The position numbers and the translations under genes are program-made. From Gymnorhina tibicen (Eukaryota; Chordata; Aves; Passeriformes; Artamidae), in NCBI GenBank assembly GCA_013399875.1, contig VXAZ01007544.1:405155-469154 (forward strand): 64,000 bases of DNA. Reading direction: 5' to 3'. The notes under the pieces were generated by a model. The model had not been told where the DNA came from, did not search any database, and saw nothing but the letters and a program-made list of their open reading frames with translations. Position 1 is the first letter of the stretch. Every line of letters starts with the position of its first letter. This document shows, piece by piece, positions 28,401 through 40,400 of the stretch.

Positions 28401-31400
28401 TTTTACAGCTTAAATAATTTTGTGACAACCACCCACCTGGTATTTTAATTGCTCCTGGTCTGGGTCATAAATATGGATAAACAGTGAAGGTATTTTTTAA
28501 TTTAAAATACACATTTCCTTTTTTTAACTGAAAAGAGTAGTACTGAAATATTATTTAAAATTGGAGTTGACATGTACAACCTCTTGTCCCTATAAGACAA
28601 TATCCTAGTCTATTGTGAGTTTTTAGTTTTAGAAATGTCTCTTTGACTTTGCTAGTTTTGCCTACCTGCAGGAAGATACTTTGGAAGTACTAATTTGACA
28701 ACATTTCATTTACATGTAAACAGCTTTTAAAATAATTTTGCTTTATTAGCAAGAATTGCAGACTTTGGTTATCAAGACAGCGGTTACACATAGGGGTGAA
28801 TACTGGGAGCTTGGAGTGAATGCACTGCTGCTTGATGGTAGTGACGATCAGAAGGGTAAATTAAAAAACCATTTGTGTATGGTATGGAGGGAAATGGCTG
28901 ATGCTGATTTAATGGCTTAAAAGTAATATTTAAAGATTAAAATCTTGTCATTTCTAGGCTGTATCTTCCAACGCTCTTGTCTGCTCTACATGTTAGAATA
29001 TTTATATATTACATAAATTCTGAATTATGAAACAGTGATTAGTAGCTGGTGCATACACAGAAGATTACTTAACATGTCTGTGAATCCCTCATGTTGTACA
29101 GGTATTAGTTTCAGCCATACATGGATCCAAATTCGTACATATTAACGCACACCTAGTCAACACACAGTTTAAATAATATGTATGTTAATCCTGTCTCTTT
29201 CAGTTCCAGCTAGCTAGCTATAGGAGTCTTTCAAATGCGTAATTTTTTTCCTTATTTGCCCTTATTCTCCCTACCAATATCTATGTACAGTCCTCAGAGG
29301 TTTTCTCTGTGCTGAAATGTATTTGCAGATTAGGACATAGTCTCTTGCAGAATACAAATGAATGGATTTTATTTTCTGCACGAGTTATTCATTTTTATGC
29401 ATTAGGCAACACATTTGTGTTTATTGAATCTACATGCATTTCTTAGTGAGCTGCATGTGAAGCAGATAAGGAATTAAACAATATATAAATCACTCCAGAA
29501 GAAAAAAGTTATTGGGTATTTCTGTAAGAACTCAACATGTGGCTGAGCCTTAGTTTAATTCATTACTGGTAGGCTTCTTGTTGATTTGTTTTTTAACATG
29601 AATCCCATAACTTGCTTATCCTGTACACTGGCTTTAGTTTCAGCAGGATTTTACCTATGAGATTATGTGCATCTCTTTAGTTTCTGCATCCAGCAGGCTT
29701 GCATATGTGCTCAGCATTCAATAATAGTTTTCATATGTGAAGCCCAGCTCTCAGGAAAGTGCAAGAAAGCCTGACTTCAGAGTTCTTCCTCCTCTGGGAT
29801 ATAAGGCACGGGTTGTGAACACTGAGTTTGTTCATGCAAAACCCTTGGCTTCAGTTTTAATTTTTAATTGATTGCTCTAAGATTGTGGTTTTGATAGCAG
29901 ACACTTCCTTCTGGTCTGTCACGACAGTGTTTGTGTCTTCCAGTCTAGATCAGAGCAGCCCCTGATCACTGAGACCAACTCCTGGCCCTGCATGGATCAC
30001 CCCAAGAGTCACACCATGTGGCTGAGAGCATTGTCCAAATACTTCCTGAGCTCTGTCAGGCTTCCCTGGGGACCCTGTTCCAGTGCCCAGCCACTCTCTG
30101 GGTGAAGAACCTTTTCCTGATACCCAATCTAAACCTCCCTGACACAGTACTTTGAATTTGGTTGGGGGTTTTTTTATTATTTATTTTTTGGTTTTGGTGT
30201 GTTGTTAAGTAGATATTCCTTAAGAAAGCTGTTGCTTTGCATTAACTGGGATAACTCCCTAAGTATAGCTTCAAAAAAGCTTCTTTCAAGCAAGGGAATT
30301 TAATCTGCAGCACTGGCCCAGGCTACAAACTGGATCATGTTTTTGCTGCTGGTTTTTTTCATTAAACAAGATCTAAATCCTGCTATTATACAGGAGCATT
30401 TTGTGAGACCAGTGGAACTGTTTTTTTAAAGTTGCCGTCTCTCAGCTATGACTTACTACCACGTAAATGTCCGTTTACTAAAATCCAAAATGGGTTGAAA
30501 CTAGGGTAGAGGGAGAAAATAAGATGAAAATGGCTTATTTAAAGCTGACAGGTTCCTTTGCCATAAGGGGAGTATATTTGGAACCCATTTCTGTGTTGCG
30601 GCAGGGTTCTGGTGGTGGTAAGCCGTAACCTTCGGAAAGCGTTTCCAGCTCGGAGCCGCTCGGCAGTGCCACTACACGCACACACACACACACACACACA
30701 CACCGGGTAGCTCCTTCAGTGAGTCGATGGCAAAGAGTCCATGGAAGAAATTTATTCCAGCCACATGCGTGGAGTAGATCCACAGAGGTGAAGGGAGAAC
30801 AAAGAAAGGGAGGGAGAGAGGGAGAAAGTGGAAGGGTCCAGGTTTATATATGGGGTGGTAGGGGTGGAGAGAGAGCATCAGGGACCAATAATCTGAGGGC
30901 ACGGGGTCGGTACCCAGGCGGGACTGGGGCATGGGAGACTCTGGGGGAGAGGCAAGGGAGCGAGGACCAATGGGGGAAGAGGGAAATACGAGAACCTTCC
31001 AGATAAGGTGGAAAGGGGCGGGAAGGCCAATGGGCCAACCAGGGAAGCAGAACTGGGATATATTTGCATAATGAAACAAAGCATCCTGGGAGAGCCCTTT
31101 TCTGTCAGCATAGCCGAGGAGTGCCACCTGGGGCTCTCCCATCCAGGGGACCCCTGTGGTCCCTGGTTCAAGAGGCCCAGCCTCCACATTTCTGAGAAGG
31201 GAAAACTTACCTTTTTTAGAGGAAAGAAGGGCTTCACAAATGACACATATTGGGAGACAATTTTTTTTTTGTGGAACCTTGTGCACAGAAAATCTTTGAC
31301 CTTGTCAGGTTTCCCGTTCAGTTTTATGTGTGGTCTTCAAATTGCACTTTTCTTATCCAACAATGGTATGAGTAAACTAATACTTTTATCATCTAAACCA

Positions 31401-34400
31401 CAGATTTCTGTGGGTTTTCTCAAAACTAAAAGTTCTTACCAGCTTTACAACAAAGGCTTTCCATAAATAGGAAGTAAGTGCAGTAGTGAGACTGAATGCT
31501 CAGTAAGGAAGCAGATTATGACAGTACCGCATCATAGTCATTGGGCAGTATCCATTTTTCTAGGAAATCTTTTGAATTTAATTCTAAAACATAGGAAATA
31601 TTTAACATCTGTAAAAGAGTGCTGTATGAATGTGTTCTTTGAACTATATTTCTGGATTTCCTGACTCTCTGCATGGCAAGATATTGCTAAGACATAGAAT
31701 GGAAGGTATTCTATCACGTTATCATTTAAACTTCAAAATTTTGGTAAATACTAAGGCAAGGAGATAATAATTTTGAGGGAAGTCTGTAAAATGTATCTTG
31801 GAGAAGCAATTTCACGTAACCTCATTGACTCTTACACAGCTGCCTATACAGAGAGTACACATTTCACATACGGAAAGCGAGAAGCTTACGTGTGTCTATG
31901 TTCCCACACGGAAACTGCATAAAACAAAATATTGTGGGTCCAATGTCTTTTTATAATGTAAATTTTAATATGTGTGTGAGTATATAAAATTGTCAGTGCT
32001 GGTTGAGATCAAGGCCCAGTATTCTGTATCCAGTATCACTTGGTGACCAAAATAACAGACGTGGAAGGAAGAGTAGGAAAAGGAAAAATATATAGGAAAC
32101 ATACTCCAATATTGCCCTCATCTGTGGGTAGTCAGAGTGGGTTAATTGGGAATAAGAATGGGAAAATAACTTTGTAGACAAGCTGTAAATTCAGGTGTTA
32201 CTTTGGCAAGATCACGTAAGTATAATCTTGATTAAGTCAAATAAAGAAGATTTATCTTTTGGTTGACAGCTGAGAATGATTTACCAGAAAAGCAGTAAAC
32301 TTGTTTGCACCTTAAACTTGTTTTCTTAAGTCAAAAGACTAAGCCCATTAGGAAGTATTCTAATTTAAACAGAAGTTAAAATTTTAGTGCAAAATTACTG
32401 GATAAAATTGTGGACAGAAGTATGTAGATTGTCAGAATAGATTGCAATAATGGCTTTCTCCAGCACTAAAACCTCTTAAACTTCGAAGAGTAAGACTATA
32501 AATACAGTGAGGAAAAAAATGGTATGGAAAAAGAGTAGTAGTTCCCCTCTTCTGCTTCTCTGTATCTCTGACTTCCAGGGTATGTCTGACAGAACAGTTG
32601 TGTTCACTGGTTTTGAACCTCATCTCTCTCTGGCTCTGTGTGAGGTCTCTTACTGACCTGCCTTTAAGCAGGTGTCTCAAACTGTCTGTGCCCAAGCTGG
32701 CAGCTCTGCTCTCGAGGTTGCCCTTGACTTTCTCCATCCTGTGTGCCCTTGCCCATATGCTAGTGGACCAGTGGCTGAATGACGTGCTGCTTTGTTCTTC
32801 CAAGCCTGTTACTGCTCTTCCCAGCTTGACCCTGTTGTACCTTGGAGGATTTTCCCCTCCATCACAATTTACAAGTTGTTTGGTTTGGGTTTCTTTAAAA
32901 AAACTTAGTTCTAGTTTAGAACTAACGGGATGCTGGTAATGTGTTAGGGAGTATAGCACTTGTGGGTTTGCCTTTAAAAAGGGTTTACTGTTGCTTTGGC
33001 ACGTGAAGGTCTTGAATAAGATGTTTTAATATGTGCTAGTGGTTTTGCTTTGTTTCACAAGTATATAATGTGTCTAACATCAAGGCTGATAGGATGTCTA
33101 GCATCTTGAAACAGTTTGAAGAGAGTGAAATAAAAAATAGCCTTTAAAAACTCCTAATCTTTCATGTGCAGTGTCAGTAGTGATGCAATTTCAGGAACAG
33201 TTGTACATTGTTGCAGATTGTGTTTGGGGTGGTTTTTTTACTGATTTTTGATGTTTGTGTTCATATTGTGAATAATTGACTTTAAAATTTCTATTTAACT
33301 TGTAGTTTTATATGACCTTTGTAACAAGTGTTTAACTTTGCAGCCTTGTGCTGGAAGTAGATTTCAGTAACTTAGGTGTGTGCAGACTTTCAGTAGCTGC
33401 ACAGGTAATAGCAGAACAGGGAATGACAGATCACAGCCTGACCTGCAAAGTGGAAAGACTGCTTTCTTCAGTGACCAACCCCTACTGGCCTGTTGTATAG
33501 GGAGGACAGTATTTTCTTTGCTGATTTACTTAATTAGATTGTAAACTCCTTGGGGCAAGGCTGTTGTATTTTTGAGCCATGAACTGGACACCAAGATGGC
33601 AATTACAGGAATGCAGTCAAATTGCTACCAGTCCTTTTAGTCATTGTTTATAAAGCGTGTTAAGCCCTGTATAATGACTGGAAGGAAGTTTTAGCATCAG
33701 TGTTTCCTATCTCAAATCTGAATAAAATCTTTGATGTCACATCAGCCTATTATTTTGAGATGCAGCACAGATGAATTCTCTACCACTACAGCTTGGGCAG
33801 GGGGAGTGGGAAAATACATAAAACTAGTGTATTTTACAAGGAAGTTCTGACAAATTGCAAGTCTATTGTAGCAGTAAGGGACTAGTCAAATGCCTCCTTA
33901 GTGTTTCTATTTTCAATGCTGTATTAATTCAAATTTATGCTGCAGTGTCAAACCTGAGCACATTTTGAAATACTTACATTTACCATGTGGTAGATGTAAT
34001 AAAATTAATTTTATAGTGATGTAAATCAGTACGTTTTTCGTTGCATTTCTTGGTAACGGCAAATTTTTCTGCCTTTAGTACAGGGAGTTGTTTTTAAGCA
34101 TGGATATAGCTTTTCTCAATAAACAAGCAATTATAGTGAAGGAAAATATTTTTCTGGTTTCATTTATAAACATCCCTATCATTTATTTCCTTTGTAGTGA
34201 GAAAAATCCGTTGCTGAAAACTGTGGCTCTGTCACGCTAACATAAAGTAAAAATGGAATTTGCAAAATAGATACCAGTGGGCAGAGGGAGGTCGAGGTCT
34301 CTCTGCACTGGTTTTCCTGCTCACCATTCTCATATATAAATAGTATTTTTCTCTTATCTCAGAGCAAGGAGAAGGTTGAATTGGCTGGATCTTTTTATTG

Positions 34401-37400
34401 GCATTTCCTTTTTTTTCAAACAAAAGCCACTTTCATCAGCCAGGTCAGTCAGCACCAGATTGTCAAATTGTATGGCTTTAGCAGTAAAGCATTTGCAAGT
34501 CCATCAGATGTATCTATAAGATCAGCAGACCATTACATTAGTGGATTTCTATAACTTAAGGACACAGTTCAGATACAGCAATGTTCCACAGTTGCTGTAA
34601 ATACTGGTTTTAAACTAACTTCGATTTCAGGAGTGAGATAATGTACGAAACTAAACTACTGATCCTGCGGTCTGCCATGCCAAAGGCTTTTTTTATCAGC
34701 CATGTGTGATGTCCATGGTTTTATTTAGGCTTATCATTCTTCAAGTATATCATCTTACAGTTTTTATAAAACAATAGGTTTCTAGAAGCTACAGAATTAA
34801 CTTTTGAGGAAACTTTTCATATTTGGACTCCTTCATCCATACCACATATGATGAGTATAAAGCCATAACAAATATATAGAACATGATGAGTCAAAACTTT
34901 GTGCATTGAAAGTTGATAAACTGTTGGGTGCTTTCAACATTTTGGGCATCTAATAGGATCTATTCTGTGAGGAAAGAATCTTACAATAATAAGATTTAAG
35001 ATAAGTATTTGAAAGATGTGATTATAAGGCAGAAAAGTTGGGTTTATTTGAGGAAAGATTTTAAATGCACAAAGTTTTAAATTCAACACTGAATCTCTCT
35101 TAGGCTATGACATGCTCATGCTGTTTGTGTAGCCTGCATTTTGCTTTGTGAATTTACTGTATGATTTTTTGAAGAGACATTAACATATGCAGATGTTTGT
35201 ATATTCTTGATTCTGAACATATGTAGTCCCTCAATAATGAAATTGTGTATTTTAACAGTTTAACATAAGGTTTGGCTTTACTTAATTTGTATTTTGTTTT
35301 ATAATCTATCATGAGTATAATTTCTACAATTAATTCCCCTAATTGACTTTCCCATTGTGGTAAATATTTGTGCAGCCTTTTAATGAGAAACATGATGCCA
35401 GCTGTGTTCTACTGCCAAAGAAACTGCCTGAAATGGAGCAAATCTGTTGTTAAAACTGAAAGCCCTTGCTTTCCTTTTCCTCGCTTTTGTTGTTTTGTGG
35501 TTTGTTGGGGGTTTTTTTCCCCTTGTTTTTCATATTTCTTTGGGGTCATCTGAAGTTCATGCCTGGCTATGGGCCTTGTTACTCTGTTTAGTGACAGATT
35601 CTTCTTTACAGGTGCTTGTGTTAAGAGGGCTCTGAGCAGTTCATGGCAGGTTGTCTTTGCATGGTTAACCTTGGGGTTAGGGTTAACCTTGGGTTTTAGG
35701 GTTTTGTTTTAAAAAAAAAAGAAAGGAAGGGGAAGCAGAGTGATATTATCCCATTACCCTATATTACAACATTGAGTTATCTGAATAGGTCATCCAGAAT
35801 CACTACAAAAAGCGTGTTCAATTAAAAGTGGATTTTTTTTTTAATCTGTTATTACAACAAAACAAAACTCAGTTGACTGACCTCAGCAACTCATCTTAGC
35901 TAGCTTTCACTTTGTAAAGATGAAATTTCTACTTTTTTACACAGAGCATGCTCTGTTTCTGCTGTGGGAGGTGGCTGCTTCTTCACCGTGCTTCATCTCA
36001 GCCTCAGGAAATGAAGACAATAATACAGAGCAAAACTTACGTTTTCTCTTTGTGTTTTATATAGATCTATCTATCTATCTGTCTAGATATATGTATGTAT
36101 ATACATACATACACATAGTAAATATAAATTAAAACCTCATTCCTATGTGCTGTTGCAAGGTATTGCTTCCTTCTAGTGAGGAACTATTGCTTTGAAATCT
36201 CACCTGTTTCACATTAAATGGAAGTGACATGCATCTAAAATGCCATCTAAAGAGTGAATTTTCAGTAGTCTTAAAAACTACAAATCATTAACACTGTAGA
36301 AAGTTCACTTTATTACTCTTAGTGAGAAACATAGGTGAAAAAAAGGCCATTGTAGAGAGAAATGCTGCAGAGTTGATGCTGCTGAGTAGGATGTCTGACC
36401 TACTCTCTGCTACTAATAGGGGACCTTCTCTGACAGCTTTTCTCATCTGTTGATATTGTCTGTGCCATTTATTGCCATTTTTATGGTTATCATTAGAAAG
36501 ATCTTAACATTTTGTCTGTGTTTTGAAGTAATGTGCTGTTTGTGCAGATAAATTAAAATTACTCAATGGACCATCCAGAATGCTACTTACTTGGTTTCAG
36601 TATCTAAAGAGCTAGTTTCTGAAAAAAGGGCTTGGGGATGGGTAAGCAGAGTGAGAGCTTCTGTTGTCTAGCTAGTACTTAATTTGCTAAGGTTGCTAAA
36701 TATTTTTGAACCTTAGAGGTTAACATCTTATGTCTCTTTTATCCTTTCTTGTTTATCTCCCTTCTCTTTTCAGCCATGTCATTTAAATGTCTAGTATTAT
36801 ATATTATCAAGTATATATATTACAAGTGGGTAACTGATGCCTGCTATGTGGCATTTGCAGTAAAGAAAAATATTTCAAGTGGACAGACCTAGGAAACATT
36901 TTTTCACTATCTGAAATTTTTTAGTATATGGTGCTTTCAGATATACTCTGGAGACAGAAGCAAACAGTTTTTCAGCACTAGATGTTTTAAAGTCACAGAT
37001 TATGTAGGCAGCTCAATAAATGCATCAGTAATACTTGTTTTCCAGCCTCTTTTGAAAATTTGCCCTTGATGTATCAGAGCCACTTTGAAGAGATTGGGAT
37101 GCGATCTTTAATCTTTCAGAGTGGCTGTAGAACTAAGGAAAACTTTGTCCATGTTTGATGTCTTAGAACTACTTGGGCTGAAACAGAAAAGTTAACATTT
37201 AATGCTGTGTATCTTCAGTAGAATTATAAGATGAAACTGAAGTGCTTGATATTCTGGAAGTTTCTGGACTCTGAAAGAAAAATTCAGTGTTAGAATGTGT
37301 TAATAAGACAGAGGAAGCCACCTTGTTATTGTAACAAATAATTTTTAAACTCCAAAAACTTGTGTTTATCAAGTAAACAGTGAATTGCTATTCCATTTGT

Positions 37401-40400
37401 GAAAGCCCTCCTGGTGTGATAGCCAAACTTTTAAAAAGAAGTTACTTCTCATTTAGTAGCAAGTTGGTTCGCATTTACAGCAACCTTCCTTCGACAGTCA
37501 GACCTTTTACCTTGCACACTTTTTCCATGGAACTGCAGGCAGTAATTATTTTTAAAAGAACCTGTCATCAACTGGAGTGAATTCAAGTCTGGGCAAAAGC
37601 TGCAGGTTTTCAACAGAGATAGACACTTGTCCTGAGACAGAATTGTCTGGGAGCTGATGGGGGTGCGGGGTTTTGTTTTTCTTAGGTTCAAACACCTATG
37701 CAGAGAAATGCTGTATTACTTGTTAGCAAATCTTCTTTGCTGGGTAGATTAATTTAGAAGCATCTTTCAGGGCTCTTTCCTAGGTGAGAAGAGAGGAGGT
37801 GCTGCAAATTCAGATAAAACTATTGAATTTTCATAGGTGAGTGAGAGTAGTATATATTAGGAAAGCTCTGGACATAGTCGTTCTTTGAAAATGTGTGTGT
37901 GTGTGTATGTCTATACATTGAGAAAAAGAAATTTAAGGAATTTTTGGTTGTTTGAAGAAGGCAGGGATAAGATCTGAACTGATCAAAGAATGTACTTGTG
38001 TGGGGTTACATTGTTCTAGGAATGTCCGCCTAAGTCATTCCACATCATCTGTGTTCTCCCATTTTATTTGCATGTAGTTGAAAATGAGAGGTAAGGAAAC
38101 AGGTTTCTGGGAAAATTATGTTCACTGTGTTTCCTGCATTGTTTTGGAACAATGATATTCTTCACAGATAGCTTGTCAATTGCTTTTAAATCATTGATTT
38201 CTGGGGGAAAAAAAAAAAGAAAATTGGGGTTAGTTAGTTAGTTTGTTTGGTTTTTGTCTCCTTCAGGTAGAGATAACAGATACCGAAAATGAAGAAAAAA
38301 GGTACAAACTCTTCCTGGGACTTCTGGAGTCCAGTCAGAGTCTGTCTGAGTTTCAGCACTTGGTCTTACTGCTTCAGGCTTGGCCGCCAATGGACAGGAG
38401 CAACGGGTGAGCATTTCTTCAAACAACTGTGTAACAAGAGTTCAGACTCTTCTTGCTTGATATCATGTTGTTTTCAGTCAAATAATTCAAACATGGCTGG
38501 TAGGAGTATGCCCTTTGGAAAGGGTCATACTGGGAGAAATAAATGGTTTATTTCAAGCAGAGTTGAATCAATCAGTTTCTTGTAAAAACTATGTATACAC
38601 ATACGTAGTCTGTGTCATGGAGGAAGGCAGAAAAACGTTTTATTGCCTGAACTGTTGCACGGGAGAGTGTTCTACCTGCTTAAATTTCAAGCTATATATT
38701 TTGCTCTTGCTTTTAACTGTAATAAACAAAATCCATTAAAAAAGAACAGAAAGTTCTGACTGTTCTTTTTATTCAAAGTTACACTTTGCAGAAAGGCCTT
38801 TGAAAAGTGATGTTCGGATGGATGTGGCAGACAAGACTGCAGGAGGTCTGGCAGAGTAATAGTACCACACAATGGCATTTCTCTTCTCTACATCCACTGC
38901 CCATTATTTCTGTCTCTGAATAAAGCATCCGAAACAGTTTAAGATTAAAATAATTATAAGACTTCAGAATTGCACCTATCAAAGTGGATATTAACTGGAA
39001 GTAGTAATTTGGAACATCCAGACTACACTATGTTTTATCAGTTCTTTGGGTTTTGTCTGTGACTTTCTGAATACATTTGAAAGTAAAAAATTTAGCTGTT
39101 GTATTCTCTAATGACTTCTAAGATATAAGGATTCAAATAAAGAGGCAAGGGTCACATATCTTTCAGAGAGCAGTGGTATTACTAAAGTTTTGGCTAGCCT
39201 TCTGACAGTAGGTAGGTTAGAGTCATTAAATGGTGTTTATTTTGGATTACTTTGGGGTATTGATTACAGCCTATTTTAGCTTGGGGACTATATTCCCCAA
39301 AGTGTTTATGTGCATTGATTTTTCAAAAAAGTTAAGGCTTATCTTTTTCTGAAAAGTAACTCTTGTGCATGAGTAGAGAACTGGTGGGTTACAAGGTAAT
39401 CTGTAAAGGTTTTTCACATTCAAGCCTACAGTTTGTTTGGAATTTCTGGATAAGCCATTAACCTAAATTCTTTAGTGACAGGTTTACAAGCCAAAAATTG
39501 TCTTCAGTACATTAAGAATTACAAGGACTGCTGTGTGATTTATCACAAATTCATGTTTCAACTTTCATTTTAAGTTTTGGGTTTGATTTTGTAACTGAAT
39601 GTTACTGAATGTTTGAATTTGTAACTGAAAATTGGATGCCTCACAGTGTGTGGGAACTGTCAAATTTTTTTTAATCTACACACTACCTTTAACAAAAAAC
39701 AAAACATACAGAACAAAAGGTCAAGTGAAACACTGCTGCAATTAGCAAAATCCTTTTTCCTTGGGTTCAACAGACAGTCTAGAGTTTGTGAAAGGAGAAC
39801 CCTTCTTGATTATAGGCAGTTCTTGTCTACTGCTCTGTAACAGAGGACATAAAAAAATATGCAATTGTATCTCCCTCTTGGTGTTACGTTCCTTTGGGCT
39901 GACTTCCTAAAGTGAAGAATAGAAAAAGAAAAAAGGTGTAGTCACAAGTAACTGGATCCGATTTCAGAGGTGGGATACCTCTTAGACTTCAGCGATCTTG
40001 GAAGTGAAAATTTCTGCAAATACTTAGATGACCTGTATCATAACTCATCTAGTAAAGTAGTTATGGCTCCTAGTCAATTACATATTCTTCCCTCTTCTCC
40101 CCCTGTTGCATAATCCCACATTAACAGCATTCAACTCTGCTTAGCAGCTTAGGGGTTTATATAAGTATGTGTATATGTGTTCCTGAAAAGCCTATCTTTA
40201 GGATGATTGGGAGTAAAGAAAAGGAACTGTTTTGTTAGTGGTATTCTCAAAAATCTCATTTTAAAGCAAGTTGCATTAACAAATTTTTGAGCAAAGAGGA
40301 AAAAATTAAGAAGTTAAAACTGTATGTATTAACATGTTTGTTTACTCTTTTTTTCCTCCTCTCCTTCAGAAGAGGGTCATTATCACTTACTGTTTACAGC

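Larger units (their letters stand above)
30594..31188 (-). mobile_element. Solo LTR of an endogenous retrovirus (class II-like), 595 bp
   Basis: The element runs TGTTGCGG (30594) to CCTCCACA (31188) on the + strand and is bounded by a perfect 6-bp direct repeat TTTCTG (30588-30593 and 31189-31194). Its retroviral polarity is minus: a TATATAAA box is at 30850-30843, an AATAAA signal at 30756-30751, and three ATTGG (inverted CCAAT) motifs lie upstream of the TATA box. The minus-strand ends are TGTGGAGG and CGCAACA, so TG...CA termini are kept. A 6-bp duplication is typical of class II (beta/alpha-type, ERVK) elements. No internal viral sequence or second LTR is present, so it arose by LTR-LTR recombination. 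Intact ends and a matching duplication suggest a fairly recent insertion. The 204-codon minus-strand open frame across it is fortuitous. Confidence 0.9.
21279..38266 (+). other. NBAS intron, 17.0 kb
   Basis: The longest intron here. It holds a decayed antisense CR1 (22439-22612), a sense CR1 (26322-27160), an antisense CR1 (29950-30148), the antisense solo LTR (30594-31188), two possible ancient repeat remnants (31998-32130 and 33530-33572), a GC-richer patch (32575-32860), a telomere-like duplication (35663-35706) and TATC/GT microsatellites. The stretches 22620-26310, 27170-29940 and 36130-37880 show only AT-rich intron without anything that I can name. Confidence 0.85.

Noticed and set aside
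30672..31286. 204-codon minus-strand open frame
   Set aside because: It covers most of the solo LTR, runs across U3, R and the (CA)n tract and shows no protein family. LTR promoter sequence is simply open by chance here.
35663..35706. Interstitial telomeric sequence
   Set aside because: Only two isolated TTAGGG words occur; the repeat unit is 18-19 bp, not 6.
21279..38266. An extra NBAS exon hidden in the 17-kb intron
   Set aside because: The protein passes directly from ...CWPERK to [10 protein letters not shown] as in mammalian NBAS, and the phases on both sides already agree.
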